The notes under the pieces: generated by a model
Told to the model about the DNA's origin: nothing
Seen by the model: only the letters and a program-made list of their open reading frames with translations
Database searches by the model: none
Origin: Thermococcus sp. 21S9
GTDB lineage: Archaea; Methanobacteriota_B; Thermococci; Thermococcales; Thermococcaceae
Reading direction: 5' to 3'
Length of the DNA stretch: 64,000 bases
Assembly (NCBI RefSeq): GCF_012027635.1
Contig: NZ_SNUS01000001.1
Span: forward strand, 434,001 to 498,000
Shown: positions 9,669 through 18,149 of the stretch, one piece after another
Layout of the letters: every line of letters starts with the position of its first letter
Position numbering within the stretch: the stretch's first letter is position 1
Made by a program: the position numbers and the translations under genes

Positions 9669-11306
9669 TCAGTCGAGGTCGCTACCGAAGTCGTTGCCTC
9701 CGCCCTCGCCACCCTTGTCCTTCTCGAGCTTGCTGGCAGCGATGACGTCGTCGATTCTGAGTATCATTATGGCGGCTTCGCTGGCGCTCTTGATGGCCTG
9801 CCTAGTGACCCTGAGCGGGGCGATGACGCCCTTCTCGAGCATGTCGGCCGGCTCGCCCTCGAAGACGTCGACACCGATGGTCGGACCCTTCTCCTTGTGG
9901 GCGGCGATGACCTTGACGAGGGTCTCGACCGGGTCGAGTCCGGCGTTCTCGGCGAGGGTCCTCGGGATGACCTTGAGGGCCTCGGCGAAGGCCTCGATGG
10001 CGAGCTGCTCCTTACCGCCGACCTCCTTGGCGTACTCGTCGAGCTTGATGGCGAGCTCAATCTCCGGGGCACCGCCGGCCGGGAGTATCTTGCCGTCCTC
10101 GACGATGTCCTTGACGACCTTGACTGCGTCCTCCAAAGCTCTCTCGACCTCGTCAACGACGTGCTCGGTTCCACCGCGAATGAGTATGGTGACGGCCTTC
10201 GGGTTCTTGCAGCCTTCAACGAATATCATGTTCTCGCCGGCGACCTTCCTCTGCTCGACAAGCTCAGCCTCACCGAGGTCCTCCGGGGTGAGGTCGCGGA
10301 CGTTGGTGACTATCTTGGCACCGGTGGCCTTGGCGAGCTTCTCCATATCGCTCTTCTTGACGCGCCTGACGGCCATTATGCCGTACTTGGCGAGGTAGTG
10401 CTGGGCGAGGTCGTCGATACCCTTCTGGACGAAGACGACGTTAGCGCCGACCTCCTTAATCTTGTCGACCATCTCCTTGAGCATGCGCTCCTCCTGCTCG
10501 AGGAAGGCCTGGAGCTGCTCCGGGCTGGTAATCCTTATCTCGGCGTCGGTCTCGGTTTCCTTGACCTCGAGGGCGTCGTTGATGAGGGCAATCTTGGCGT
10601 TCTCAACTCTCTTCGGCATGCCGGGGTGGACGACCTCCTTGTCGATGACGACACCCTTGATGAGCTGGGTCTCCCTAACGCTCGCTCCCTCCTTCTTCTC
10701 GAACTTGATGTTGTCGAGGTCGACCTTGTACTTGTCGCCGACTTTCTCGGCGACCTGCCTGACGGCCTCAACGGCAATCTCGGCGAGGTACTCGCGCTCC
10801 TCCTCGGCGGCCTTTCCGGTGATTGAGGTCACAGCGGCCTTCTTGAGGGTCTCAACGTCGTCCGGGCTGACCTCCTTGGCGATGCCCTCAAGAATCTCCT
10901 GGGCCTTCTCGGCGGCGAGAGCGTAACCCTTGATGATTATGCTCGGGTGAATGTTCTGATCAAGGAGCTCCTCAGCCTTCTTAAGGAGCTCGCCAGCGAT
11001 GACAACGGCGGTGGTGGTTCCATCACCAGCCTCCTTGTCCTGGGTCTTCGCAACCTCAACCATCATCTTGGCAGCGGGGTGCTGGATGTCCATCTCGTCG
11101 AGTATGGTGGCACCATCGTTGGTGATGACGATGTCACCGAGGCTGTCAACGAGCATCTTGTCCATGCCCTTCGGACCGAGGGTGGTCCTTATGGTCTCAG
11201 CAACGATTCTAGCGGCGAGGATGTTAAGCCTCTGGGCGTCCCTTCCAACGTACCTCTGGGTCCCCTCAGGCAGAATAACGACCGGCTGTCCAGCGAGCTG
11301 GGCCAT
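9669..11306 (-). CDS. thsB: Thermosome (group II chaperonin) subunit
   Basis: ATP-dependent protein folding in a double-ring cage in the cytoplasm. At 545 residues it has full length. Visible hallmarks are [13 protein letters not shown] (about 42-54), ITNDGATIL, the ATPase motif GDGTTT (about 95-100), the apical region, and GGGAPE-like GAPEIELA near the C-terminus. The tail ends in a Gly-rich [14 protein letters not shown], unlike the Met-rich tails of some relatives. By resemblance to Thermococcus CpkA/CpkB I favour the beta (CpkB) type, but I cannot align to confirm. The TATA box tttataaa near 11395-11403 implies a leader of about 65 bases; GGGTGAGG precedes the ATG. Confidence 0.95.
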   Translation of the reverse strand: MAQLAGQPVVILPEGTQRYVGRDAQRLNILAARIVAETIRTTLGPKGMDKMLVDSLGDIVITNDGATILDEMDIQHPAAKMMVEVAKTQDKEAGDGTTTAVVIAGELLKKAEELLDQNIHPSIIIKGYALAAEKAQEILEGIAKEVSPDDVETLKKAAVTSITGKAAEEEREYLAEIAVEAVRQVAEKVGDKYKVDLDNIKFEKKEGASVRETQLIKGVVIDKEVVHPGMPKRVENAKIALINDALEVKETETDAEIRITSPEQLQAFLEQEERMLKEMVDKIKEVGANVVFVQKGIDDLAQHYLAKYGIMAVRRVKKSDMEKLAKATGAKIVTNVRDLTPEDLGEAELVEQRKVAGENMIFVEGCKNPKAVTILIRGGTEHVVDEVERALEDAVKVVKDIVEDGKILPAGGAPEIELAIKLDEYAKEVGGKEQLAIEAFAEALKVIPRTLAENAGLDPVETLVKVIAAHKEKGPTIGVDVFEGEPADMLEKGVIAPLRVTRQAIKSASEAAIMILRIDDVIAASKLEKDKGGEGGGNDFGSDLD

Positions 11307-11427
11307 CTCCCCTCACCCCCTCCCTTTTTCTTTTTTTTACGGGATGAGGTTTTTTAGTAACCTTAAGTGCTTCCGCGTTATCATTCCTTTGGCCTATTTA
11401 TAAAGTTTTCGGTTATGTTCGGCAACA

Positions 11428-11435
11428 TTTATAAA
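11428..11435 (+). promoter_or_regulatory. TATA box of the 11458 gene
   Basis: tttataaa at 11428-11435 is centred about 26 bases before the ATG at 11458, so the message should start at or next to the start codon. A second TATA box for the divergent thermosome gene lies about 30 bases to the left. Confidence 0.55.
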
Positions 11436-11457
11436 TCCCCCACTAAAGGGAGTAAAT

Positions 11458-12165
11458 ATGAGGAGGCTCGCCCCGATTCTGGTACTCGTTCTGCTGATGG
11501 CAGGTGTGATGAACGGGGGAGTTCAAACCTGTGACCTGGGAGGATACCTCACAGACCTAAACGGAGGCCTCGATTACGTGGCGGTCGTCACGGCCGACAA
11601 CTCCACGACGTTGGTTCTCAATGAAGGAGACCACTACCTCGTGGTCGAGGAGTCAAATGAGCTAAGGGCGTGGAGTCTGTTCAACGGTACCGGAAAGAGG
11701 GTTGAGTGGAAAACGTGCTGGCAGGGTGGAGGGAACAACGGAACCCAGGAGATTTCGGGGCCCGTTGTCTTTATGGACTACCTACTGCCGGTTCTCAACG
11801 GAAGTCCACTCTACGAGAGGAAGGTTACCTGTGGGAGCCCTATTGAGGTCACGCTCGTCAGAAAACCCGGAGTTCCTCCTTACGAGAACGTCACCGTAAA
11901 CGACACCGAATACGGCCCCCAAACGCTGAGAATTCCAATAAACGACTGGATTAGGGCAAATCTAACGGTCTCAGACGACAGGCTAAGGAAGGCGGTAATA
12001 GTCGCAAGGTACCCGGACTACTTCAACCTCACCGCGGGCACCGTAAGGGTTGATATAAAAATCGTGTATCGGGGAGAAAAAGATTACGAAAAGCTGAAAG
12101 CGCGGGTTCTAAAGCGCTACACGGAACTGCTGATGGCCTGTTCGGGCAAACCCTCCGCGAAGTGA
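11458..12165 (+). CDS. Secreted or membrane-anchored hypothetical protein
   Basis: 235 residues with a clear signal peptide (RRLAPILVLVLLMAGVMNG) and a cysteine shortly after it (VQTCDLGG). Three further cysteines in the body (WKTCWQGG, KVTCGSP, LMACSG) and eight or so N-X-S/T sequons point to an extracytoplasmic glycoprotein. No family is recognised. Its TATA box position predicts a leaderless or very short-leader transcript. The last 49 bases overlap the 3' end of nrdG on the opposite strand, so expression of the pair could interfere. The alternative reading as a lipoprotein is possible but the lipobox is poor. Confidence 0.7.
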   Translation: MRRLAPILVLVLLMAGVMNGGVQTCDLGGYLTDLNGGLDYVAVVTADNSTTLVLNEGDHYLVVEESNELRAWSLFNGTGKRVEWKTCWQGGGNNGTQEISGPVVFMDYLLPVLNGSPLYERKVTCGSPIEVTLVRKPGVPPYENVTVNDTEYGPQTLRIPINDWIRANLTVSDDRLRKAVIVARYPDYFNLTAGTVRVDIKIVYRGEKDYEKLKARVLKRYTELLMACSGKPSAK

Positions 12166-12863
12166 TTGACGTAAACCTCAATTCCGAGCCCCTCAAGCCT
12201 TTCCCTGAGTGCTTCAACCTCACCCTCTGGCCAGCAGTGTTCCGAGCACCAGCTCTCGTCCCGGGGGTTCGTTAAGGGCCTTCCTACGAGCGGGTTCAGG
12301 ACGACGTAGAAGTCCGTTTCAACTCTCTTCAGACCCTCCTCTATGTACGGCCACGCGTCAAAGCCCTTTGCCACGGGAATTCTGAGTTCGAGGGGGATTC
12401 CGTGGTCCGAAACAACTTCAAGGCCCATCAGAAAGAGCCTCCAAAGCTTTTCCACGGGCTTTTCGGGGAGACCGTACAGTGCAGGAGGAGCCTTGAGGTC
12501 GGTCGCTATATGGTCCACCAGGTCAGCCTTCAGGAGCTTCTCAAGGGGTCCGACGAGGGTTAGGTTCGTGTTGAGGCTTATCGGAACACCAAGAAGCTTA
12601 ACCTCCGCGAAGAGGGAGCTTAGCGCTCTCCACTGCATCAGCGGTTCGCCCCCGGTGACGTGGAAGTAGTCAATGAGAAACGCGCTCGCCTCAAGCTCGT
12701 CGAGGAGGGCTTTTCTGTCGAGGGAGAAGCAGTCGAGGCCCTCCGCTATGCGCCAGTTGTGGCAGAAGGGGCACCTCAGGTTACATCCGCAGAGCCAGAG
12801 CGTGAAGGTAACCTTCCCGTGAACGTCGACCATGCTGACGCTCTTCCACCCGCTCGTGAGCAT
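12117..12863 (-). CDS. nrdG: Anaerobic ribonucleotide reductase activating protein
   Basis: Radical SAM enzyme that installs the glycyl radical on NrdD. The CGCNLRCPFCH motif (CxxxCxxC, about residues 25-35) binds the 4Fe-4S cluster and FHVTGGEPLMQW supplies the GGE SAM contact. 248 residues is longer than bacterial NrdG and typical of archaeal forms. GGAGGTG lies five bases before the ATG. The gene is 21 bases downstream of nrdD on the same strand, forming an operon. A Cys/His cluster near the C-terminus (DESWCSEHCWPE) may bind a second metal; that is inference. Confidence 0.92.
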   Translation of the reverse strand: MLTSGWKSVSMVDVHGKVTFTLWLCGCNLRCPFCHNWRIAEGLDCFSLDRKALLDELEASAFLIDYFHVTGGEPLMQWRALSSLFAEVKLLGVPISLNTNLTLVGPLEKLLKADLVDHIATDLKAPPALYGLPEKPVEKLWRLFLMGLEVVSDHGIPLELRIPVAKGFDAWPYIEEGLKRVETDFYVVLNPLVGRPLTNPRDESWCSEHCWPEGEVEALRERLEGLGIEVYVNHFAEGLPEQAISSSV

Positions 12864-12884
12864 GAAAACACCTCCAAGAAGGAA

Positions 12885-14729
12885 TCAGGAGGAGTAGTGC
12901 CTCCTCGTCCAGAACTCCTTCTTCCTGAAGGGGTTCCAGTTCTTGAGGGGCCTGTAATAGCCGATTATTCTGCTCCACACCTCGACGTTCTCGCTTCCGC
13001 AACGCGGACAGTGGGTGTGCAGGCCGGTAGTTGAGTACCCGCAGGCGTTGCAGACGGTTATTGCGGGAGTGTAGCTCCAGTAGACGAGTTCCGTTCTCAT
13101 GAGCCTCTTCGTGAGCTTTGCCAGGGCTTCGGGGTCCGGCTCTTCGCCGAGGAAGATGTGCATCATCACCCCGCCGGTGAAGCTTCTCTGAACCTTCTCC
13201 TCAATCCGTATTCTGTCGGCCAGCTCCAGAGAGCCGTAGTATGGCGCTATGCTCGTCGAGTAAATCGGGTTCTCAGGGTCGCTGAGATACTCTTTAAGCT
13301 CCGGGAACTCGCGGAGGTCCTTTATGGCGAGCTTCGCCGCGGCGCTCTCACCTGGAACTTCCTCCACGTTCCAGGGTGTTCCGGTTTCCTTCATCCACTC
13401 CCTCGCCTTTGCAGTTGCAAATTCCACCATCTCCTTCATCAGCTCGGCCGCTCTCAGCCAGTCCTTCCTCGTTCCCTCCTCCCAGAGCTTCGGCTCGTTG
13501 AGGTAAATCGCGGCCGCTTCCGGAAGACCGAGGATTCCGACGGTGTTGAAGTGACTGCTCGGAAACTCCTCGAGGTAGAGGTGAATCATGCTGTACATGT
13601 GCCGGTAGGCCGTGATAAGCCTCACGTAGCGCTCCCTGAACCAGTCCGTTGTTCTCCTCACGACCTCGAGAACCCTCTCGTATTCCTCCCAGAACCTGTC
13701 GTCGTCTCCTCCGGCCTTAAGGGCGAGCCTCGGGAGGTTTACCGTTGTCACGTTAACCGAGCCGGTGACGTCGGGCATCGCCCATAGCCCGCCGAAGCGC
13801 CCCCTTTCAAGCCTCTCCAGCGCTTCCTCCTCGGCGCTCTTTCCTGAGACTCCGAAGGCAAAGGCCATCTCTGTCTTGTCGATGGCAATCCTGCAGCACA
13901 TTGCGTAGCTCGCGTCCGGGTCAACGACGTTTGTGTTCAGCCAGTAGAAGCTCCCGCGCTTCGACGCCGTTCCAAAGACCGCCTCAAATACCTCGGGGTC
14001 GTCCCAGAGCATTTTGGCAGTGACCATCAGCGTCGGAATCGGAAAGGTGAAGGGCTGGCCGAGCGCGTCCCCCTCGCGGAGAACCTCCGTCAGAGCTATG
14101 AAGAACTCTTTGGCTTCCCTCTCGTACTCGCCGAGCGGTTCGACTTTCTCTCCAGCGTAAACCGCGTGGTCGCCCTCGAGCATCTTTTTGGGAGCGTCGA
14201 GCGTTACGGTGAAGTTGGTGAAGGGAGTCTGCATTCCAACCCTGCTCGGATAGTTGAGGTTGTAAACCAGCCTCTGAATCTGTTGCCTGATTTTACGCCT
14301 GTCCAAGTCCTCTTTCCTTACGAAGGGCCCCGCGTACCACTCGACCGAGCTCAAAGCCTGGGCACCGCTGAAGTAGTGCTGCATCGTTATGAGGTAGTTC
14401 GCTATGTGGTCGACGTAGGTGTCGAAGTGCCTAGCCGGCCGGGAAACAATCGTAGGCGTCTTGAGGCCCTTTTCGAGGAGTCTCGCGGTGCTGTGGCCTG
14501 TGCAGTAGGGGATGTAGAGGCTGTATGGGAGTTTGTGGATGTAAATGTCTCCAGAGAAGTGCGCGTCCCGACCCTCCTTCGGGACGAGCGAGATGCTCTC
14601 TTTCAATGCCTCCTCCATCACGTAGGCGAAGAAACCTGTCGGACCGGGGTAGCGGTTCGCATTCTCAAGAACGTCCAGACTGCTCCAGCCAGCGTACTCC
14701 TGAATGATGTCTCGCTTTACAGTCTCCAT
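12885..14729 (-). CDS. nrdD: Anaerobic (class III) ribonucleoside-triphosphate reductase
   Basis: Reduces ribonucleotides to deoxyribonucleotides without oxygen. From ATG 14729 (ribosome site GGTGGT) the protein has 614 residues. It begins only about 20 residues before the conserved NANRYPGPTG region, so the regulatory ATP-cone domain usual in this family is absent. Substrate-site cysteines are visible (IPYCTGHS, AMCCRIAID). The C-terminus has a four-cysteine zinc site (CNACGY...CPRCGS) and the glycyl radical region RIIGYYRPLKNWN, with the radical Gly about 25 residues from the end. nrdG follows. Absence of the ATP-cone suggests altered dATP control. Confidence 0.93.
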   Translation of the reverse strand: METVKRDIIQEYAGWSSLDVLENANRYPGPTGFFAYVMEEALKESISLVPKEGRDAHFSGDIYIHKLPYSLYIPYCTGHSTARLLEKGLKTPTIVSRPARHFDTYVDHIANYLITMQHYFSGAQALSSVEWYAGPFVRKEDLDRRKIRQQIQRLVYNLNYPSRVGMQTPFTNFTVTLDAPKKMLEGDHAVYAGEKVEPLGEYEREAKEFFIALTEVLREGDALGQPFTFPIPTLMVTAKMLWDDPEVFEAVFGTASKRGSFYWLNTNVVDPDASYAMCCRIAIDKTEMAFAFGVSGKSAEEEALERLERGRFGGLWAMPDVTGSVNVTTVNLPRLALKAGGDDDRFWEEYERVLEVVRRTTDWFRERYVRLITAYRHMYSMIHLYLEEFPSSHFNTVGILGLPEAAAIYLNEPKLWEEGTRKDWLRAAELMKEMVEFATAKAREWMKETGTPWNVEEVPGESAAAKLAIKDLREFPELKEYLSDPENPIYSTSIAPYYGSLELADRIRIEEKVQRSFTGGVMMHIFLGEEPDPEALAKLTKRLMRTELVYWSYTPAITVCNACGYSTTGLHTHCPRCGSENVEVWSRIIGYYRPLKNWNPFRKKEFWTRRHYSS

Positions 14730-14882
14730 ACCGACCACCTGGATAAATTGTCCAAGTCTGTGAGAGCCGTTAAGTCCCTATAACGGTTCCCGTTGGATAC
14801 GTGGACGTATTGACCGATGACTTGCGAAACTTGTGGACAAACGGCAACTGGATAAAAAATCCAGAGAAGAACGACGAACAAG

Positions 14883-14993
14883 ATGACGGAAACAGTTATC
14901 TATCTAAACAAATTCGACGACGAATCGTCGCTTGTTCAAAAGATTATTGACAATTTTAGCGAAATTCCTCCAAGTTCTAGATTCCCGTATTGA
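14883..14993 (+). CDS. Possible leaderless small ORF of 36 codons
   Basis: ATG 14883 to TGA 14993 encodes MTETVIYLNKFDDESSLVQK plus 16 more residues; no family is recognised. A TATA-like gataaaaaat at 14851-14860 lies about 27 bases before the ATG, which would give a leaderless message. There is no ribosome site. The rest of the 315-base gap between nrdD and the TPR gene holds only the nrdD promoter region (14740-14790). It may equally be a chance frame. Confidence 0.25.
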   Translation: MTETVIYLNKFDDESSLVQKIIDNFSEIPPSSRFPY

Positions 14994-15044
14994 GATACCA
15001 TACGTTTTTAACCCGTTCTGCCAACCGGAGGGCGGTGATGTGAA

Positions 15045-16067
15045 ATGAACATCAAGGAAGAGTGGGAAAGGGCTTTGAGCGAGAGGGACTGCGAGAAACT
15101 GCTCGAGCTCTTTGACGATTACATCGACTCGATAGAGACCGAGGAGGAGCTCAGGGAAGAGCTCAAGAGGCTTGGAGAAGTTGCCGTTCAGTGCGACGAC
15201 CCCTACGACCTGCTCCACGAGATTGGGCACGTTTACGCTCACCTTGACGACGTCGAGAGCGCGATAGAGCTCTACAAGCGGGTCGTTGAGAGGAAGAAGG
15301 ACGACCCGGAGGAGTACGCGACGGCGCTCTACTACCTTGCCGATGCCTACGAGCACTTCGGAATGCCAAAGAAGGCGATAGAAACTTACCAGAAACTCCT
15401 CGAGCACGAGGAGAACGTCCTGAAGAACGACAAGGAAATAGCGCTGACATTGGCGAACCTCGCGGTAAACTACGACGAGCTCGGCGAGACCGAGAAGGCC
15501 ATAGAGCTCATGGAGCGTGCGAGAGAGATATTCGAGCGCATAAACGACGAAAAGAACAGGCTCATAAGCCTGCTCGACTTGGCCCATTTCCACTACGAAC
15601 TCGGGGACTACGATACAGCGGAGGCGCTGATTAAGGAAGTCTTAAGGAACCCGCGCGACGACGAGATTGAGATAAACGCCAAGCTTGTCGAGGCCGAGAT
15701 TCACGCGGGTAGAGAAGACTACGATAAGGCCTTCAAGGCCCTCCGCGAGGCCCTGCTCAAGGCAATCAACGTGAGCGATGATATATTCGGCGTCGTCTTC
15801 GACACACTGGTCGACTTCATCGAGGGGCTGTTCAATGAGGGGGAATACGACACGATAGCGAAGAACATGGAAGCCTTTGCCGGGCTCTTCGAGGACGATA
15901 CGGCTTACTTCTTCAGAGCTATTGGAGAGCTGGCGCGCTGGCGCGCCGGGGACGAGGAAGCAAAGAAGCGCTTCGACGAGCTTTACGCGAAGGTGGAAAA
16001 CGAGGAGCTCCGCTCGATACTCGACGAGTGGAAGAGGCCGAAGCTGAGTTTGAGTTTGGGGCTTTGA
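15045..16067 (+). CDS. Tetratricopeptide repeat protein
   Basis: 340 residues of helical repeats. TPR-like units are visible from about residue 60 (HEIGHVYAHLDDVESAIELYKRVVE), with further copies ALYYLADAYEHFGMPKKAIETYQKLLE, LTLANLAVNYDELGETEKAIELMERA and LLDLAHFHYELGDYDTAEALIKEV. The rest is acidic helical repeat to the end. TPRs bind partner proteins; the partner is not evident here. GGTGAT precedes the ATG and the gene stands alone. No signal peptide or membrane segment is seen, so it should be cytoplasmic. Confidence 0.85.
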   Translation: MNIKEEWERALSERDCEKLLELFDDYIDSIETEEELREELKRLGEVAVQCDDPYDLLHEIGHVYAHLDDVESAIELYKRVVERKKDDPEEYATALYYLADAYEHFGMPKKAIETYQKLLEHEENVLKNDKEIALTLANLAVNYDELGETEKAIELMERAREIFERINDEKNRLISLLDLAHFHYELGDYDTAEALIKEVLRNPRDDEIEINAKLVEAEIHAGREDYDKAFKALREALLKAINVSDDIFGVVFDTLVDFIEGLFNEGEYDTIAKNMEAFAGLFEDDTAYFFRAIGELARWRAGDEEAKKRFDELYAKVENEELRSILDEWKRPKLSLSLGL

Positions 16068-16199
16068 GCCCCCTGTTCTTCTCTAAATCTTCCGTTGCAT
16101 ACGAGTTCAGAATCCATAGAATCTGATTTGAGATGTTATGTTTGGTACACCAATAGAAGGGCAAGAATGTTTAAGAAGCAGATGGAGAGGGCAAAGCCC

Positions 16200-16475
16200 T
16201 CAAATCCTCGAAACGGTCTCGACCTCGGCACTCTCGACGTTCTCGACGTTCCTAAAGGCCTCGAGAACCTGGTCGAGGTCATAGCCCTCCTCGTCCTTAG
16301 CGAGGACGTAGAACTTGAGGGCGACGAGACCGAACGCTATGGGCTCGCGCTCGACCTTGGCGAGGCCGAACTTCCCAGGAAGAGCCTCCTTAAGCTTGGC
16401 CTCGAGCTCGTCGAGGTTTACTTCAGGGTCGGTCGGCATGACCTTAACAACCGCAACCATATTGTAGTCGCTCAT
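16200..16475 (-). CDS. ef1b: Elongation factor 1-beta (aEF-1 beta)
   Basis: Guanine nucleotide exchange factor that reloads EF-1 alpha with GTP during translation. 91 residues from ATG 16475, placed by the strong AGGAGGTG site six bases upstream. The sequence VAVVKVMPTDPEVNLDELE and the segment FGLVALKFYVLAKDEEG match the archaeal EF1B ferredoxin-like fold. It follows a zinc-ribbon gene by 17 bases; this gene pair is conserved across archaea as I recall, and implies co-expression. Confidence 0.95.
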   Translation of the reverse strand: MSDYNMVAVVKVMPTDPEVNLDELEAKLKEALPGKFGLAKVEREPIAFGLVALKFYVLAKDEEGYDLDQVLEAFRNVENVESAEVETVSRI

Positions 16476-16492
16476 CTTCTTCACCTCCTAAT

Positions 16493-16672
16493 TCACGGCC
16501 CCTCCCATCCGCACTTGGGGCACTTGTAGGGAACGCTGAGGACCCTGCAGGATTCGCAACGCCAGATTATCGCCTCCCCACAGTTCGGGCAGACGAAATG
16601 AGTGGCGTGCTCCCTTGGGGTTATCTCCTTTCCGCATGAGGTGCATACGGGTATCTCGAACTTCATCTCCAC
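16493..16672 (-). CDS. Small zinc-ribbon protein (HVO_2753-like)
   Basis: 59 residues with four CxxC knuckles (CTSCG, CPNCG, CESC, CPKCG) and the family ending [10 protein letters not shown], matching the small archaeal zinc finger type described as HVO_2753 in haloarchaea. Function is not established here; a role near translation is suggested by its place directly before EF-1 beta. I choose GTG 16672, six bases after GGAGGTG; ATG 16666 is an alternative. A TATA box (cttataaatc, minus strand, 16729-16738) lies upstream. Confidence 0.85.
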   Translation of the reverse strand: MEMKFEIPVCTSCGKEITPREHATHFVCPNCGEAIIWRCESCRVLSVPYKCPKCGWEGP

Positions 16673-16897
16673 TGCGAACACCTCCAAGAAAGGTGGTTTT
16701 TAAATCTCTGGTGAGCGTTGCCCGGCCGATTTATAAGCTTTTCCCCCGGGCAAGACTCACAACGGCCTTTGAGAAAGCTTCGCCAAAAGCAACCCTTCTC
16801 ACTTAGGCAAAAAGTCAGTCGTGCACTAACCAAGTACAACTTTGAAGGGGTTTAACACATTAAACAGACATTTTCACACAGTTTCACATTTTTTATC

Positions 16898-16914
16898 GGC
16901 GCCCTTCGGGCGCC
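16898..16914. repeat. Hairpin of repeat unit 1
   Basis: GGCGCCC-TTC-GGGCGCC. Compared with unit 3, the fifth stem pair is C-G here and T-A there, a compensatory change that keeps the stem intact. Confidence 0.8.
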
Positions 16915-17189
16915 TTCTCCAAGTGAAACACTCAAAGATGGAGCAAATCCAGTAGAAACCCCCTTCAAAACTTGCACTCTTAAAAAAGGCACCTCTTTTC
17001 CGTCAGCGCTTGCGAAGGAAGCTTTTGAGAAAGGCTTCACCAAAGAAACTTTGCCAAGCAAAAGTTTCATCAAAGTTTGTGATTCTTTTAGCTGGAGCTC
17101 CGTTGAGAGTGTTTGCGCTTTTAACGGCTTTTGCAGGTTGTGAATTCTCCGGATTTTGATAGCTCTCTCACATGGGTTTACTTTTTCTC

Positions 17190-17206
17190 GCGCTCCAGAG
17201 GAGCGC
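17190..17206. repeat. Hairpin of repeat unit 2
   Basis: GCGCTCC-AGA-GGAGCGC. Stem length (7 bp), loop length (3 nt) and the following TTCT are the same as in units 1 and 3, while the stem sequence differs at paired positions. Confidence 0.75.
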
Positions 17207-17481
17207 TTCTTAGAGAAACCCTCTCTGCTGGCTCCTTTTGGAGAGAATTCCTTTTAGAATGCCACCTTTTGAGGATGCAAACTTCTTAGGATTGCGTTCT
17301 TAGAGAAAAATCACGAACCTTGGTCAAACTTCGCGCAGGCGAACAAGCTTTAAGAAAGCTTGACCAAACAAGTGCCCTTCCCCCCCAAAGAGCAAGAAGT
17401 CAGTCGTGCACTCTCGAATTGGGAAATTCAACACGAGTTTAGCATTAAAGGAGCCTCTTGAACTAGTTTCAACTCATTTTT

Positions 17482-17498
17482 GGCGTCCTTCGGACGCC
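17482..17498. repeat. Hairpin of repeat unit 3
   Basis: GGCGTCC-TTC-GGACGCC, located 292 bases from hairpin 2 and 584 from hairpin 1. Confidence 0.8.
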
Positions 17499-17608
17499 TT
17501 CTCAGAGTGAAACACTCACCAAAGAGCAAATCAAAAGAAACTCCCCACAATTGTTGAATTTCAAAAAGGCACATCCTCTTCCGCCAGCGCTTGCGAAGCA
17601 AGGGCTGA

Positions 17609-17686
17609 TGGCGGGCCGGGCGGGATTTGAACCCGCGACCTTCGGCTCCGGAGGCCGACGCTCTATCCAGGCTAAGCCACCGGCCC
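17609..17686 (-). tRNA. tRNA-Arg (anticodon CCG)
   Basis: On the minus strand the acceptor GGGCCGG pairs with CCGGCCC, followed by discriminator G and an encoded CCA. The anticodon stem TCGGC/GCCGA encloses loop CTCCGGA with anticodon CCG, reading codon CGG. The T arm GCGGGTTCAAATCCCGC is complete. No intron. A TATA-like gatttttaag (minus strand, around 17715-17724) lies upstream. The tandem hairpin repeat lies directly behind its 3' end. Confidence 0.95.
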
Positions 17687-17777
17687 ACCCCGGAGTAAAT
17701 ACCGGCAGGGGCTTAAAAATCTTAACCCGGGATAAAGCTTTTTAGAGTTCATGAGAAGAGTAAAATAGGTGAACGTC

Positions 17778-18143
17778 ATGGAGCCCCACGAATTCAAGCT
17801 CACCGAGGAGGGCATCAAGGCCGTTCTCCCGCCCCTCGAGGCCGAGATAATGGAACACATGTGGAAGGTTCGCGTGGCAACGGCCGGCCAGGTTTACGAG
17901 CACATGAAACAGAAACACCCCGAGATAAGGCGCTCCACGATAAGCATCCTGATGAACCGCCTCTGCGAGAAAGGGCTCCTTCAGAGAAGCGTTGAGAAAG
18001 GCAGGGGTGGTATGAGGTACGTCTACTCAATAACGACAACGAGAGAGGAGTTCGAGCAGAAGGTCGTCCAGAGCATCCTCGACGCTCTGATGACGAATTT
18101 CAGGGAAGCAACCTACGCATACCTGTCAAGGATAAAGAAGTGA
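17778..18143 (+). CDS. BlaI/MecI-family winged-helix regulator
   Basis: 121 residues from ATG 17778, preceded by GGTGA at five bases. The winged-helix domain (about 8-85) shows LEAEIMEHMWKVRVATAGQVYEHM and the recognition region RRSTISILMNRLCEKGLLQR, as in BlaI/MecI/CopY repressors, with a C-terminal helical dimerisation part. In bacteria such repressors are paired with a membrane peptidase sensor that cleaves them. Here the next gene, six bases downstream, is a membrane M48 peptidase, which suggests an analogous unit; this is inference. Ligand and targets are unknown. Confidence 0.85.
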   Translation: MEPHEFKLTEEGIKAVLPPLEAEIMEHMWKVRVATAGQVYEHMKQKHPEIRRSTISILMNRLCEKGLLQRSVEKGRGGMRYVYSITTTREEFEQKVVQSILDALMTNFREATYAYLSRIKK

Positions 18144-18149
18144 TGGGCG

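Larger units (their letters stand above)
16766..17608. repeat. Three tandem units of about 292 bases with conserved hairpins
   Basis: This roughly 840-base gene-free block is a tandem repeat. Each unit has a 17-nt hairpin with a 7-bp stem and 3-nt loop followed by TTCT: 16898-16914, 17190-17206 and 17482-17498, spaced exactly 292 bases. The flank after each is related (TTCTCCAAGTGAAACACTC, TTCTTAGAGAAACCCTC, TTCTCAGAGTGAAACACTC). Units 1 and 3 also share AAGTCAGTCGTGCACT (16812, 17397), GGCAC and CAGCGCTTGCGAAG (17004, 17585). A GAGAAAGCTT...CCAAA-like motif recurs at 16770, 17026 and 17350. The block ends about 10 bases from the tRNA-Arg 3' end. Coding frames are interrupted between units, so I call no gene. 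I recall similar interspersed repeats in Thermococcus genomes. Confidence 0.8.

Noticed and set aside
16852-17073. 73-codon frame on the minus strand inside the tandem repeat
   Set aside because: The matching frame in unit 3 is interrupted and shifted, there is no promoter or ribosome site, and the hairpin structure is better conserved than the frame.
17407-17417. 11-base identity between the D' guide of the 59.3-kb C/D RNA and repeat unit 3
   Set aside because: One such match in both strands of 64 kb is within reach of chance, unit 1 does not share it, and no transcript is known there.
17428-17688. 86-codon minus-strand frame running out of tRNA-Arg into the repeat
   Set aside because: It begins within the tRNA gene and covers repeat unit 3; a chance frame.
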